From: Lophius americanus
Lineage: Eukaryota > Chordata > Actinopteri > Lophiiformes > Lophiidae
Reading direction: 5' to 3'
Length of the DNA: 64,000 nucleotides
Assembly (NCBI GenBank): GCA_037951165.1
Contig: JBBDHG010000015.1
Span: forward strand, 11,838,001 to 11,902,000
Numbering within the stretch: the first letter of the stretch is position 1; the number at the start of each line of letters is the position of its first letter. Under the pieces are notes generated by a model, which did no database searches, had not been told where the DNA came from, and saw nothing but the letters and a program-made list of their open reading frames with translations. Positions 38,565 through 49,002 of this stretch are shown in pieces. Made by a program: the position numbers and the translations under genes.

Positions 38565-39897
38565 TCAGAGCCGTAGTTTGCCCCCGGAGTAGTTCCATCG
38601 GTAGTCTACCACCTGAGTAGTTTGATCAGGGAAGTCAGGAGCTTCAGAGCGGTAGTCTACCACCTGAGTAGTTTGATCAGGGAAGTCAGGACCTACAGAG
38701 CTGTAGTCTACCACCTGAGTAGATTGATCAGGAAAGTCTGGACCTACAGAGCGGTAGTCTACCACCTGAGTAGTTTGATCAGGGAAGTCTGGACCTACAG
38801 AGCGGTAGTCTACCACCTGAGTAGTTTGATCAGGGAAGTCAGGACCTACAGAGCTGTAGTCTACCACCTGAGTAGATTGATCAGGAAAGTCTGGACCTAC
38901 AGAGCTGTAGTCTACCACCTGAGTAGATTGATCAGGAAAGTCTGGACCTACAGAGCGGTAGTCTACCACCTGAGTAGTTTGATCAGGGAAGTCTGGACCT
39001 ACAGAGCGGTAGTCTACCACCTGAGTAGTTTGATCTTGAAAGTCGGGAGCTACAGAGCGGTAGTCTACCACCTGAGTAGATTGATCAGGAAAGTCTGGAC
39101 CTACAGAGCTGTAGTCTACCACCTGAGTAGATTGATCAGGAAAGTCTGGACCTACAGAGCGGTAGTCTACCACCTGAGTAGATTGATCGGGGAAGTCGGG
39201 AGCTACAGAGCTGTAGTCTACCACCTGAGTAGATTGATCTTGAAAGTCGGGAGCTACAGAGCTGTAGTCTACCACCTGAGTAGATTGATCTTGAAAGTCG
39301 GGAGCTACAGAGCGGTAGTCTACCACCTGAGTAGATTGATCTTGAAAGTCGGGAGCTACAGAGCGGTAGTCTACCACCTGAGTAGATTGATCAGGGAAGT
39401 CGGGAGCTACAGAGCTGTAGTCTACCACCTGAGTAGATTGATCTTGAAAGTCGGGAGCTACAGAGCTGTAGTCTACCACCTGAGTAGATTGATCAGGGAA
39501 GCCGGGAGCTACAGTGCTTCCGTCTTCATACATCCATTTTCCACATTTGAGGGTTGAGAAATGAAAAAAATGTAGATATTAGAAATCGTTATAATTGCAT
39601 CTATTAATGAAGGACATGCAGTTAAGCCAATGTAAATTAAGACAACAAACTAGTAGTTTGGTAATTCTACATCCGAAAATGAGTTATTAACCTAACATAA
39701 AAACAGCGTTATGACATTGTACCTATAAATAATGTTCATCTGGAGAACATACCATTTCATTAAAAATATTTTAAAATTTACATTCGGACTTTAATCATCT
39801 GCTTACCGTTGAATAGCCCATCATAAGAGTTGGTAGTCGGTGCCGCGCTGATCACGGCCGCAAAAGCAAAGGCCAACAGCAAGATCTGCATCTTCAT
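38565..39897 (-). CDS. secreted tandem-repeat protein, copy 1 (unknown family)
   Basis: I do not recognise this family. Two coding exons (minus): 39897-39807 and 39523-38565, 349 aa. The first encodes a signal peptide, MKMQILLLAFAFAAVISA, then APTTNSYDGLFNG. The second is eighteen in-frame 17-residue (51-bp) repeats with consensus VGPDFPDQSTQVVDYRS, ending NYSGGKLRL and a stop. Variable sites are G/A, P/Q, S/T and R/S; the protein is acidic, with a D-Y pair per unit, and has no cysteine in the repeats. The exon-2 acceptor (..TATGAAG|AC) was chosen because it is the first AG after the pyrimidine tract and keeps the phase of copy 2 (G|NN). A mutated splice donor follows the presumed 5'UTR exon. 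The role is unknown; secretion is inferred from the signal peptide only. Confidence 0.75.
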
Positions 39898-40051
39898 TTT
39901 CTGAAAGATAAAAACATTCAAAATATGATCAAATTTAAGTGTTTAAAGAAAGATTGAAACTGTGAAGTTACAGTATAATAAAATATAAGTATCTAGAGAC
40001 TGTTTCTCTCTGGTCTGCATAAAGAGTCAACTAAAGGCACCGTACTCTCAA

Positions 40052-40145
40052 CTTCAGTTTGCAGTAGCTCTCAGGTAGACAGGAATCCAACTCGTATCAG
40101 AGTTTGCTGAATATCAATGTGATGATTTCAAATATATATATTGTT
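40052..40145 (-). promoter_or_regulatory. copy 1 core promoter and 5'UTR exon
   Basis: On the minus strand a TATA-like run (AATATATATATTTGAAA, about 40131-40145) lies some 30 bp before TTGATATTCAGCAAACTCTG, which is shared with copy 2 and is the likely start of transcription. The shared leader ends ..CTGCAAACTGAAG (40052). Copy 2 has GTGAG next; copy 1 has TTGAG, so the donor is lost. Confidence 0.55.
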
Positions 40146-40149
40146 TTCG

Positions 40150-40960
40150 GCCGGATATGTTTATTCAGTGATTAAGCTCACCTAATGAAAAGTTTGTACC
40201 TTTTATTTGTGCTGTGAGACAATACTGACAATCATATCACATGGGGACACAATGTGAGACAAAGTGACAACTAAATCCTTGTATTTAATGTATTCACCAA
40301 TATCAAATATGTCTGCAAATCCCTGCTTAAAATATAAGTGCTGGTAATATTTGTGCAGCTGAGTCATATGCCGATAAAAATTAGCCCGTTGTAAGTTAAT
40401 CTTAACCTGTGATGTTTGTGAAACCTTTAGGTCAACAAATGAAGATTTGCATTCCTTTAGATATACTACTGCTGTTTTAGTACAGCATTTATTTAAACTG
40501 TGACCACAGACGTGAAAAATATCCTATAGGAATTTGTTAAAAATGTCATGGTCGACTCTGACTCTTATATGGCCTCCATTAAATTTTGTGAAAAATTCAC
40601 AAATTCACCAAGTTAATAGAGTGACAGGGGGTCTACATGTAGAGCAAGTCATCAATAAATGGCCCTACTTGCATACTGAAGTGTAATTGTGGCTCCAGAT
40701 GGCTGCTCCATTAGTGTGGATTGTAGCATTTTGCATACAAAACTACCATGTAAGGATCAGGACGCCATGCAGGGATCAAACCTACCAAGCAATTTCTCTC
40801 TGAGTATTCTAAGCACAAGAAAAGGGTGCATTGTGGTTATTGTAAGTCAGTACATTCTGATTAGTAATGAGTGGCGACTGGCCTGCAGGTGGATTAAACA
40901 GATGGAAGCTTCTTACCATAAGTTATGTTGAGCACATTTAACCACAAGGCACAGCAGGTT
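40150..40960. other. 5' flank of copy 1, gene-free
   Basis: 40146-40380 aligns with 46970-47200 upstream of copy 2 (TATGTTTATTCAG, ATGAAAAGTTTG, GACA(C)AAAGTGACA blocks). The rest holds no recognised gene. Confidence 0.6.
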
Positions 40961-41345
40961 AAGCCTCAGGAGTCCAAAGGTCCGACTAAAGTCAGGGTTA
41001 AAGCTAACCCTATCTTTTTATACAACAAATTAAATAACATGCAACACGACAATGTTGGGTATCTTCTTTTTCTGCACGGCATCTCATCTGTGCACTGCAA
41101 GTCATTTGTTTCTGACAGTTGGGTCAGAAACATGCATAGCAATAGGTGTTGGAGGTCATCTTGTAGTGCTCTTGCAGTGGTCCTCCGGTTTCTCCTCAAA
41201 CAAAAGAACAGATACCAAAGTTGCTGCTGGATTATTGATCTCCTTTAGCCATATCAGCTCTCCTAGAGCAACAGCCCATCTCCTGGTATCTCCTCCACAC
41301 TCTCGACACTGTTCTTGGAGTCACATCAAACTTTCTTGCAACAGA
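40960..41345 (-). mobile_element. Tc1-like transposase N-terminal fragment
   Basis: Minus-strand frames give SVARKFDVTPRTVSRVWRRY (near 41335-41280) and RRNRRTTARALQDDLQHLLL (near 41197-41138). These match the paired helix-turn-helix DNA-binding region of Tc1-type transposases. A frameshift separates them and no catalytic domain follows. Confidence 0.75.
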
Positions 41346-41660
41346 CATGTGGATGTTCCATCCTGGAGGAGCTGAACTAACAATATGTTTGTTTAGCTCT
41401 TCAACTGTCACCTCCAGTTCCTTGGCATTAAATGTCAATTTCCGCTTGCAGTCGTTCTGCTCTCCCTCCAAACTCTCCAAGGCGGAAACACATAAAACAC
41501 GCAAAACCCTCATTTAAATAGGACCACTTGCACCATGTTTGCTACCGTTATCATTCATGCAATTATTCTGAGTAAATCACCCGCAAGAAAAAACACGCAA
41601 AAAAAAAAGCGCAAACTGTTAGAATACACACACAAGTTAGTTCTCGTTGCTGGGTATCTT
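41346..41660 (-). mobile_element. Harbinger-like (SANT/Myb) fragment
   Basis: The minus-strand frame 41513-41232 begins with KRKLTFNAKELEVTVEELNK, which resembles the start of Myb/SANT-like proteins carried by PIF/Harbinger elements in fish. In the same open frame it runs into the Tc1-like helix-turn-helix of the neighbouring fragment. To the right are AT-rich element-like flanks (GCGCAAA..AGTAAATCAGGCCC). Confidence 0.45.
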
Positions 41661-41859
41661 AGTAAATCAGGCCCTTTGTGTTGTGTTTTCTAGGGAAGGG
41701 AGAATGGACAATACGATGTAGAGGTAGTTTGGTGTGGCATCAGCAGTAAGTTGTGTTGAAGGAAGAGTTGAAATGTAAGGCAATGTTCTAAAGTTACGAG
41801 ACCCTCTGACCCTCACCTACGTTCGTTAGAGCTGGCAATTGACAGAAAGAATTAAATAA

Positions 41860-42245
41860 AGGATACAAGCGGCTGAAAGGAATTGTCTCTGTAGCCTGAC
41901 TGGGCTCAGTCTTGTAGAAGGGGTGCAGATTTCAGACATCCTCAGGGACTTCAGGGAGGAGCCGCTGCAGCTCCACATCAAAAGGAGCCAGTTGAGGAGA
42001 TTCATGCATCTGAACAAGATGCCTCCAGGAGGCCTCCCTTTGGAGCTTTTTCAGGCACATACAACTGAGAGGAGATCCTGGGGTGGATGTAGAACTTGCT
42101 GTCGGGCTTATATATCTCACTTGGCAAACCAACGTCTTTGGATCCCCCAGGATAAGCTGGTAAGTGTTGCTGGGGAGAGGGACATCTGGAATGCTTTTCT
42201 TAGACTGCTGCCACCGTGACCCAATCCAGAAAGGTAGAATAGAAC
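41860..42245 (+). mobile_element. LINE ORF2 C-terminal fragment
   Basis: The plus-strand frame 41923-42219 contains DILRDFREEPLQLHIKRSQL, RRFMHLNKMPPGGLPLELFQ, ISHLANQRLWIPQDKL and VSVAGERDIWNAFLRLLPP. This is the familiar end of a teleost LINE. It is followed by a (GGAT)n tail at 42248-42275, as is usual for this element. Confidence 0.8.
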
Positions 42246-42247
42246 GG

Positions 42248-42300
42248 CTGGATGGATGGATGGATGGATGGATAGCTAGAATGATGGATGGATGATATGT
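42248..42300. repeat. (GGAT)n LINE tail
   Basis: GATG/GGAT tetramers directly after the LINE fragment, probably its 3' tail. Confidence 0.85.
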
Positions 42301-42614
42301 AGGGCAGTATAGAAGGCCTACCACTAGTGTGAATATAGTTCCCGTGGAGTGTGTAAATTTGGACAGTGTAAGTGTGCAAATTAAACACTACCACAGTGCA
42401 TTTACTGGAAACCACCTACACAACATTTGACGCGTGATGTCATGTCATATTCTACAAACCAACATTTTACAGTATCCCCCCATTATCGTTAAATGTTGGG
42501 CTGTTCTCCGCCGATACCTTCGCCTCCTTGGACGACATTTTCCTGAGCCCCTCCCCTTATCTTATGAGGCAAAGACAGGGATCACTGAGGGTCAGTAGTT
42601 TTTTTTTACAGGCG

Positions 42615-42671
42615 ATATGACATCTTCTAATGACTACTAGTCTGACTACTAGTCATTAGAAGATGTCATAT
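42615..42671. repeat. 57-bp near-perfect palindrome
   Basis: ATATGACATCTTCTAATGAC + TA is followed by 13 nt and then its exact reverse complement: a 22-bp stem. No related sequence lies nearby. Confidence 0.9.
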
Positions 42672-43009
42672 GACTAGCGATCTACATTGGCAGCTAAATG
42701 GCATTAGCAGTGTCATTTGATATTTGTTGTTTTGTGTAAATTTACAGGGCAAATGCGCCTTTGCAGTGTTATTCCAGAATGCTGCGCATGCATTGCAGTA
42801 TTGATTAGGATTGGCTTTGTTTTTTCAGGGTCTTTTTTTAGCTTAAGTACCTGCTGATCACTTTGAAACATTTGCCAAGTTGTGCAAAATGTGTCTGATT
42901 TATCATATTTCAATGTTGCATTTCAATATTTACAATCCATCACGTAACTGATGGCAAATCGTCTTAATGTAACCATGCAAAAACAATAAAAAAATATTGT
43001 AATTGTAAT

Positions 43010-43340
43010 TGAATTGAATAGCTGTTGGAATTGTGTTGAGTCTATTTTCTTTATCCATGTTTTCAGCTGTATTGTGTGGAGCCCCTGTGGTGATATTGTA
43101 GAAAAACAAAAAATCTTAAACATTGGTTTTCACAATCCTACAGGACAAAATAATCACAGGGTTGGTGTAGCAACAGGAGGAACAGGGAGCTACCAAAACA
43201 AGAGGAATGTAAGTCCTGAGACCAAAACGGGAAACAATGTGGAACATAAACAACTACTGACGAGACATGATGCATTATTAAATCGTGGCCACCAGATCAT
43301 TTTTTTCTTCAATGTCACCAGAGGGGCCCGGTAGTATTGC
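43010..43340 (-). other. duplicated 3' flank of copy 2
   Basis: GAGTCTATTTTCTTTATCCATG..TTTTCAGCTGT and TGTCACCAGAGGGGCCC match 38030-38090, downstream of copy 1. The LINE-rich block at 43544-45660 now separates this piece from copy 2. Confidence 0.5.
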
Positions 43341-43543
43341 TGTGATGTTTCAACCACAAATATTTGTTGATCTTTGTCATTCAATATTTAACCTTCCTAC
43401 TGAAAGTTAACACAGTTGTGTTTGTTATGTGACGCTTAAAGCAGTAAACGACTGCACTTAAAATGGGAAAGAGGAATACAAAAATGTATTATTAAAATTA
43501 AAATCAACTTTTTACTTAAATTCTTACCAGAATAAGAATTAAA

Positions 43544-44760
43544 TGAGATAAGATAAACCTTTATTAATCCCACAATGGGTAAATTGCAGTGTTACAGCAG
43601 CAAAGAGTTCACAGATGATAAATGCAAATATACATATGAATATTAATCTATACTAGGGTAACACACCATAATATAAATATTACACTATACAGGAAATATT
43701 AAACCATAGTATAAATATTACACTATACAGGAAATACTACACTATAGTATAATATAACACTATACAGGAAATAAAATATTATAATTATTATTATTATTGT
43801 ATTATAATACACATGATACTATACTAAAGGAATATATTATAGTACAGTATACAATATACTGGACATATTTCACTATAATAGAAATATAATAGAAATATTA
43901 CACGATACAATAATACAATTAACAATATAAAATAACAATAGATACACTCTAAGAAATAAACCAGTAATAATATTCATTGATTGAATATTAGATTAAATTA
44001 AATGTGCAGTTTGAAATGTGGACATGTTGAATATTATACTGTCCCATAGTGCAAAGCGCAAGTGAGGCATGTGTGTGTGCGTGCGTGTGTGTGTGTGTTT
44101 TACTAGCAGTGCTAGGTGAATGAGCCTGTCGCTGAAGGAGTTCTCCAGTGCAGAGATGGTTTCCTGCATGGGGTGGGAGACGTTGTCCCGGAGAGATGAC
44201 AGCTTGGCCATCATTCTCCTGTCTCCCACCTCCTGCACTGGGTCCAGCGGACTTCCCAGGACCGTGCTGGCCTTCCTGATCAGTTTGTCCAGTTTCCTCC
44301 TGTCAACGGCCGACATGCTGCTGCCCCAGCAGACCAGTCCATAAAAGATGGCCGACGCCACCACAGAGTCACCGACGATTGTAGAGTCATCAGAGAACTT
44401 CTGCAGGTGACACGTGGGTGTGTTGTATGAGAAGTCTGCAGTGTAGAGGGTGAAGAGGAACGGAGCCAGGACCGTTCCCTGCGGGGCCCCCGTACTGCAG
44501 ACAACCACGTCCGACACACAGTCCCGGGTCCTCACATAGTTTGGACGGTTGGTCAGGTAGTCCAGGATCCAGGATGTGAGGTGCTCGTCTACGCCTGTCA
44601 GTTTCAGTTAGAAGCGTGGGCTTGATGGTGTTGAAAGCACTGGAGAAATCAAAGAACGTGATCCTCACAGTGCTGCCAGGCTTCTCCATGTGAGAAAGAG
44701 CTCGGTGGAGCAGGAAGAAGATGGCGTAGTCCACCCCAATGTTAGACTGCTGGTGATAAA
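43544..44760 (-). mobile_element. LINE with partial RT domain
   Basis: On the minus strand, from the right: NIGVDYAIFFLLHRALSHME then STVRITFFDFSSAFNTIKP (F-D-F-S-SAF, RT box), a frameshift, RTRDCVSDVVVCSTGAPQGT, HLQKFSDDSTIVG (SDD catalytic box), then directly GLVCWGSSMSAVDRRKLDKL and QETISALENSFSDRLIHLAL. A piece between SDD and CWGSS is deleted. The 3' end carries the TTATTAATCCCACAATGGG tail (plus-strand reading, 43561-43580), the usual end of this LINE family. Confidence 0.85.
43640..43965. repeat. AT-rich tandem repeat in the LINE 3' region
   Basis: Units of AATATTACACTATACAGGAA recur with variation at 43675, 43720, 43760 and beyond, and decay to ATA-rich sequence. Confidence 0.75.
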
Positions 44761-44833
44761 CTGAGTAATAAGACTGATATTTTTCAACAAATACAATTAT
44801 TTTAAAATATCACCATGATGTAAACATCCCAAC

Positions 44834-45660
44834 ATGCCCTCTCCTCAAGATGCTGTTGAGGAGAGGGTGAGCAGCCCCCAGTTCCTGGGGGTGCATATCA
44901 GCGAGTTACTCTACTGGACCACCAACACTACATCACTGGTGAAGAAAGCCCAGTGCCACCTCTACTTCCTCCGCAAACAGCAAAGCGCTAGAGCCCCCCC
45001 ACCCATCATATTTGCCTTCCACCGAGGCACCACTGAGAGCATCCTGACCAGCTGTATCACTGTGTGGTGCGGGAGCGCCACCTACTACAACCAGAGGAGC
45101 CTGCAACACATAATGAACACAGCTGGGAAGGTCATTGGTGTCACTCTCCCCTCCCGACTAGACATCTAACACCCAACCAGCAACCAGCAACCAGCAACCA
45201 GTATTGTGGGTGACCCCAGCCACCCCTTGCACAGCCTCTTCAGCCTCATTCCTTCTGGGAGAAGGTACCGGTTACCCACTCAAGTAGACCGACAAACGAC
45301 TTCATCCTGCTAGGAAGCTCGCCTCTCCTCCAACTCCCCCCCATGGACTCTGAACTCCCCCCCAAAAACTCTCTTCCAACTCCCCACTCTTGACTCTGAA
45401 GTCCCCCCACAAGTCACTTTAAAATTGCGGCTGTCTACGTTATTGTGTGGATGTTTGTATGTGTATATATACACATATATATGCATATAGGTATATGTGC
45501 ATATGTATATTTCAGATTTTATTATAATTTGTCTCCATCTCATCTCTTGCACTTATTTTGTACATTTATTTGTGTATTTGTGTGTGAGGGAAATGTCACT
45601 TCACGTTCTAAATATGTGTGGCACGTGTGAGAAAATGACAATGAAGCTGACTTTGACTTT
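44834..45660 (+). mobile_element. second LINE C-terminal fragment
   Basis: The plus-strand frame 44834-45169 reads SSPQFLGVHISELLYWTTNT, SLVKKAQCHLYFLRKQ, ESILTSCITVWCGSATYYNQ and KVIGVTLPSRLDI, the end of a fish LINE polyprotein. The 3' tail ends ACAATGAAGCTGACTTTGAC(TTTGA), typical of these LINEs. It lies head-to-head with the minus-strand LINE at 43544-44760. Confidence 0.85.
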
Positions 45661-46108
45661 GATTTACTTGTATAATCCATAAGGTTTCAACACAGTTGAA
45701 AATAAGAGAATTTCATAACTTGAAGTAAAGCTCACAGAAGATAAATGGAATGGACAGAGATGAATCAAGTGAAGTTTTTTTTTACCATGCACATAGATTT
45801 TTATCCACAATGGTTGTTGTTGCCATGGTCCAATACTACTCATGTCTTTGTTTTTTCTACTTAGAGACTCTAGTGGAAGAAAGGGCATATTGTGTGTTTG
45901 ATTGGAAGTTGCCAACACAAAGAGCCAGACACACGATGGAATGCTGATATTTCTTTTATTTCATGATGTCATCCCTGTCACACATTTTTTAGCTGTTTAT
46001 ATCACTGACATGTTTTTTTATTGTATACCGTTTTGTGACCATGCCTATTTCATCATCTTCCCACATGAGAGGTCCAGTGAAAAGGTCTTCAATTCCAGCT
46101 TTTTTCAC

Positions 46109-46551
46109 TCACAGAACGTCGTAACCTGTTACTAAGTCGTCTGCCACCACCGAGGTTGACTCTGAAGTGGGGGGAGCTGATGTGAAGTAGTCTGCCACAA
46201 AGTTTGAGTGTGAAGGGGGGAGAGATGATGAGAAGTAGTCTGCCATCACCAAGGTTGACTCTGGAGTGGAGGGAGGTAGAGTGAAGAAGATGTCCACTAT
46301 AAACGTTGGATCTGGAAAGTCGGGTGAAATAAAAAAAACAACAGATATTAGAAAACGTTATAATTGCATCTATTATTGAAGGAGATGCAGTTAAGCCAAT
46401 GTAAATTAAGTCAACAGACTAGCAGTTTGGTAATTCTACATTAGAAATGAGGTATTGACAACCTAACATAGAAACACATAGTTATGACATTATTCCTATA
46501 AATAAAATATATATATTCCTATAAATAAAATATATATATTCCTATAAATAA

Positions 46552-46611
<60 letters not shown>

Positions 46612-46774
46612 CACATCTGGAGAAAATAGCATTTGATTTCATATATTGTGAAATCCACATGTGGAATTTAATGGTCTACTTACCGCTGGATAGTCCGTCA
46701 TTAGGGTTGGTAGTCGGTGCTGCGCTGATCACGCCCACGAAAGCAAAGGCTAACAGCAAGATCTGCATCTTCAT
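46109..46774 (-). CDS. secreted repeat protein, copy 2 (unknown family)
   Basis: A paralogue of copy 1. Two coding exons (minus): 46774-46684 and 46311-46109, 97 aa, phases agree. The signal peptide MKMQILLLAFAFVGVISA is almost identical to that of copy 1 and is followed by APTTNPNDGLSSG. The second exon (acceptor ..CTTTCCAG|ATCC) encodes about three degenerate units around V-x-(A)DY: STLVMADYFSSSLPP, SNFVADYFTSAPP and STSVVADDLVTG, ending YDVL. These match the copy 1 unit pattern STQVVDYRSVGPDFP. The 5' leader, introns and 3'UTR also align with copy 1. The leader keeps a good donor (GAAG|GTGAG at 46879). Function unknown; probably secreted. Confidence 0.75.
46503..46608. repeat. A-run and (TA)n in the copy 2 intron
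   Basis: TATATATTCCTATAAATAAA is repeated, followed by an A-run and about 20 TA units, inside the intron of copy 2. This lengthens the intron relative to copy 1. Confidence 0.95.
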
Positions 46775-46878
46775 TTTCTGAAAGATAAAAACGTCCATAA
46801 TATGATAACATTTAAATGCTAAGAGACTTGCTCCCTTAGGTCTGCATAAAGAGTCAACCAAAGGCACCGAACTCTCAC

Positions 46879-46970
46879 CTTCAGTTTGCAGTAGCTCTCA
46901 GGTAGACAAGACTCCTAGTTGTATCAGAGTTTGCTGAATATCAAAGTGATGCTATCAAATATATATTGTT
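46879..46970 (-). promoter_or_regulatory. copy 2 core promoter and 5'UTR exon
   Basis: A TATA-like AATATATATTTGATAG lies at about 46955-46970 on the minus strand. The leader from TTGATATTCAGCAAACTCTG ends at CTGCAAACTGAAG|GTGAG. The leader is the same as in copy 1 apart from a few bases. Confidence 0.6.
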
Positions 46971-47204
46971 ATACGGTAGATATGTTTATTCAGGGATTGG
47001 GCTTACCCATGAAAAGTTTGGGAGTTGTTTTTATTCTGTGAGACAACACCCTGCATTGGGAACAAAATATGACACAAAGTGACATCTAAATCCCCATGTT
47101 TATTTATTCAACAATATCAGGTGTGTCTACACATACGCACATCATAGCATGATGCTGGTGTTTATTTTGAAGCCGTGACATACGCCTTTATTAAATAGCC
47201 AATA

Positions 47205-48380
47205 ATAACCAGAGAGAATCAGCCTTCTTCTTAAACCCTGTTTGCACAGTTCTAATATTCCCTGTGGTGATCTGCGGGGATTTGTTAAAATTGTTGAGGA
47301 TATCTTTGGTATTATTTCCATTTGAATGCGCCACGCCTGTTATTTGTAGTGTAAAAATTGAACAGAAAAATTACCAGCCGTATTTGGCCAAACACAGAGG
47401 TCATGAGATCATTTTAGTCGCGTGCTGATCGATATCTCAGTGATTTTGGGACGGAATCCATTTTTATTGCGTCGCCGACCTGCTCTATCTACCTCATTTC
47501 TAATTATATTATGGCAGCTGGATATAATGAATAACTGTTTTATAATCGTGCATTCAAAGTATCGATGACGAACAAGGTTGTTTACACATGGTTTTAAAAT
47601 GCGTTTTCAGTTATTGGGTCACACGTGGACAGCGAGACACAAAGTTAAATACAAGTGTAAATGACCACGAAGGCGCATCGTGATCCAGTCACTCAAACCA
47701 CTTGCTGAGGTGGTCAGGAACGCATTGGACCACATATCTTTTGTAGTACAAATGTTAATGTGTCCTGATGCGTCTCAGACAAGGAAGTAACAGGAAAATA
47801 CTTCATCAGTGCTGGATGTGGATGATGTTTTGGCGTAAACGCACGATTGGTCAAATAAATGGATGCAAGTGCAAGTGAACTTTGAGGAACAATGGGGAAA
47901 CTTTTGATTTGAAGAAAAAGAAACTTTTGATTTGAAGAAATATAAAGCCTGCATTTTGTGTTTTAATGTTTGATGATTTGTTAATCTCTATATTCATATT
48001 GTTTAATATTATAATACACATTCTATAAAACTGATTTCTTCTGTCCGGAGTAGTGTTATTCATACACATTGAGCTCCTAACCAAACTTACTTCTTTGGTT
48101 TAACAGGAAATTTAAGAAAATAAATTGAAAAATTTAAATTCATGGTATCCAATTAGCTACTGGCTACACCAGAGTGATCCACTGCCAGGAGTTATTACAG
48201 AAGGGGATTTGGTGCGACTCCAACTCCGGGATGCTCTAAACCCACTGCTTAGCCCTACACTCCGCCAACTGGACTGGTTTCAGAAGCAGCTGTTTCACAG
48301 ATCTTTGACATCATATCCGTGGGTATCATGTCAGTAAATTCAAGAAATAATATATTCAAAATATGGACTTTGCTTATCCT
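47205..48380. other. gene-free stretch
   Basis: Nothing recognised beyond the duplicated 5' flank of copy 2, which fades out around 47200. Confidence 0.6.
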
Positions 48381-48384
48381 ATGC

Positions 48385-48850
48385 ACCGCATGAAACGCCG
48401 ACACAGAGATTTCATTTCTAAATCAAATGAGGTCCAAAGCCTATGCTGTCGTCCCCCTGATTTAACCCCTCTAATTATGTGGGAAGTTATTTCTACTGTA
48501 TTTTTGGTTAAAAGAAAAAAAGCTCCCTGGAATGAGAAACACATTAACTATTAGATTGAAATGTGGGTAAAATATTATATAAAATCAATCTCCTTGAGTT
48601 GATTCATATTCACCAAATTTAGACTAAATCAGATCAATGGTTGAGAAATGATGGAACTTTTGGAGGTAAAGCTCCCCCTATTGTCAGATATATATTACAA
48701 TGGACCTTTCCCTAACTCAATCCAGTTCTCAGCTCTATGTGGGTATTCACTTGAAAATGATCCATGAAATAGTTTTTGAGATATATTTGGAAAAAGCTTC
48801 CCCTAGTGAGTGAAATGGGAAGTTTTGGAGTAAAATATGTTACACAAGAT
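48385..48850 (+). repeat. CTCCCCCTAG dispersed repeat, third locus
   Basis: It has the same ordered blocks as 35690-36480: TGCTGTCGTCCCC (48443 on), AAGCTCCCTGG, GAGTTGATTCATATTCACC, TAAATCAGATCAATGGTTGA, AAGCTCCCCCTATTGTCAGA and AAGCTTCCCCTAGTGAGTGA. Confidence 0.7.
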
Positions 48851-48853
48851 AGG

Positions 48854-48945
48854 CCACCTCAAGTCACCTCAAGTCACCTCAAGTCACCTCAAGTCACCTC
48901 AAGTCACCTCAAGTCACCTCAAGTCACCTCAAGTCACCGCAAGTC
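48854..48945. repeat. 10-bp minisatellite AAGTCACCTC, ~9 copies
   Basis: Nearly perfect decamer repeats starting at the end of the dispersed repeat. Confidence 0.95.
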
Positions 48946-48971
48946 CTTTCAGATAGCCTTATAAATTAAAT

Positions 48972-48972
<1 letters not shown>

Positions 48973-49002
<30 letters not shown>

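Noticed and set aside
42200..42415. Short frames over the 42.2-kb (GGAT)n
   Set aside because: Microsatellite-driven; the region is explained by the LINE tail.
44834..45169. 111-codon frame considered as a cellular gene
   Set aside because: The sequence is plainly the C-terminal end of a LINE polyprotein with a LINE 3' tail.
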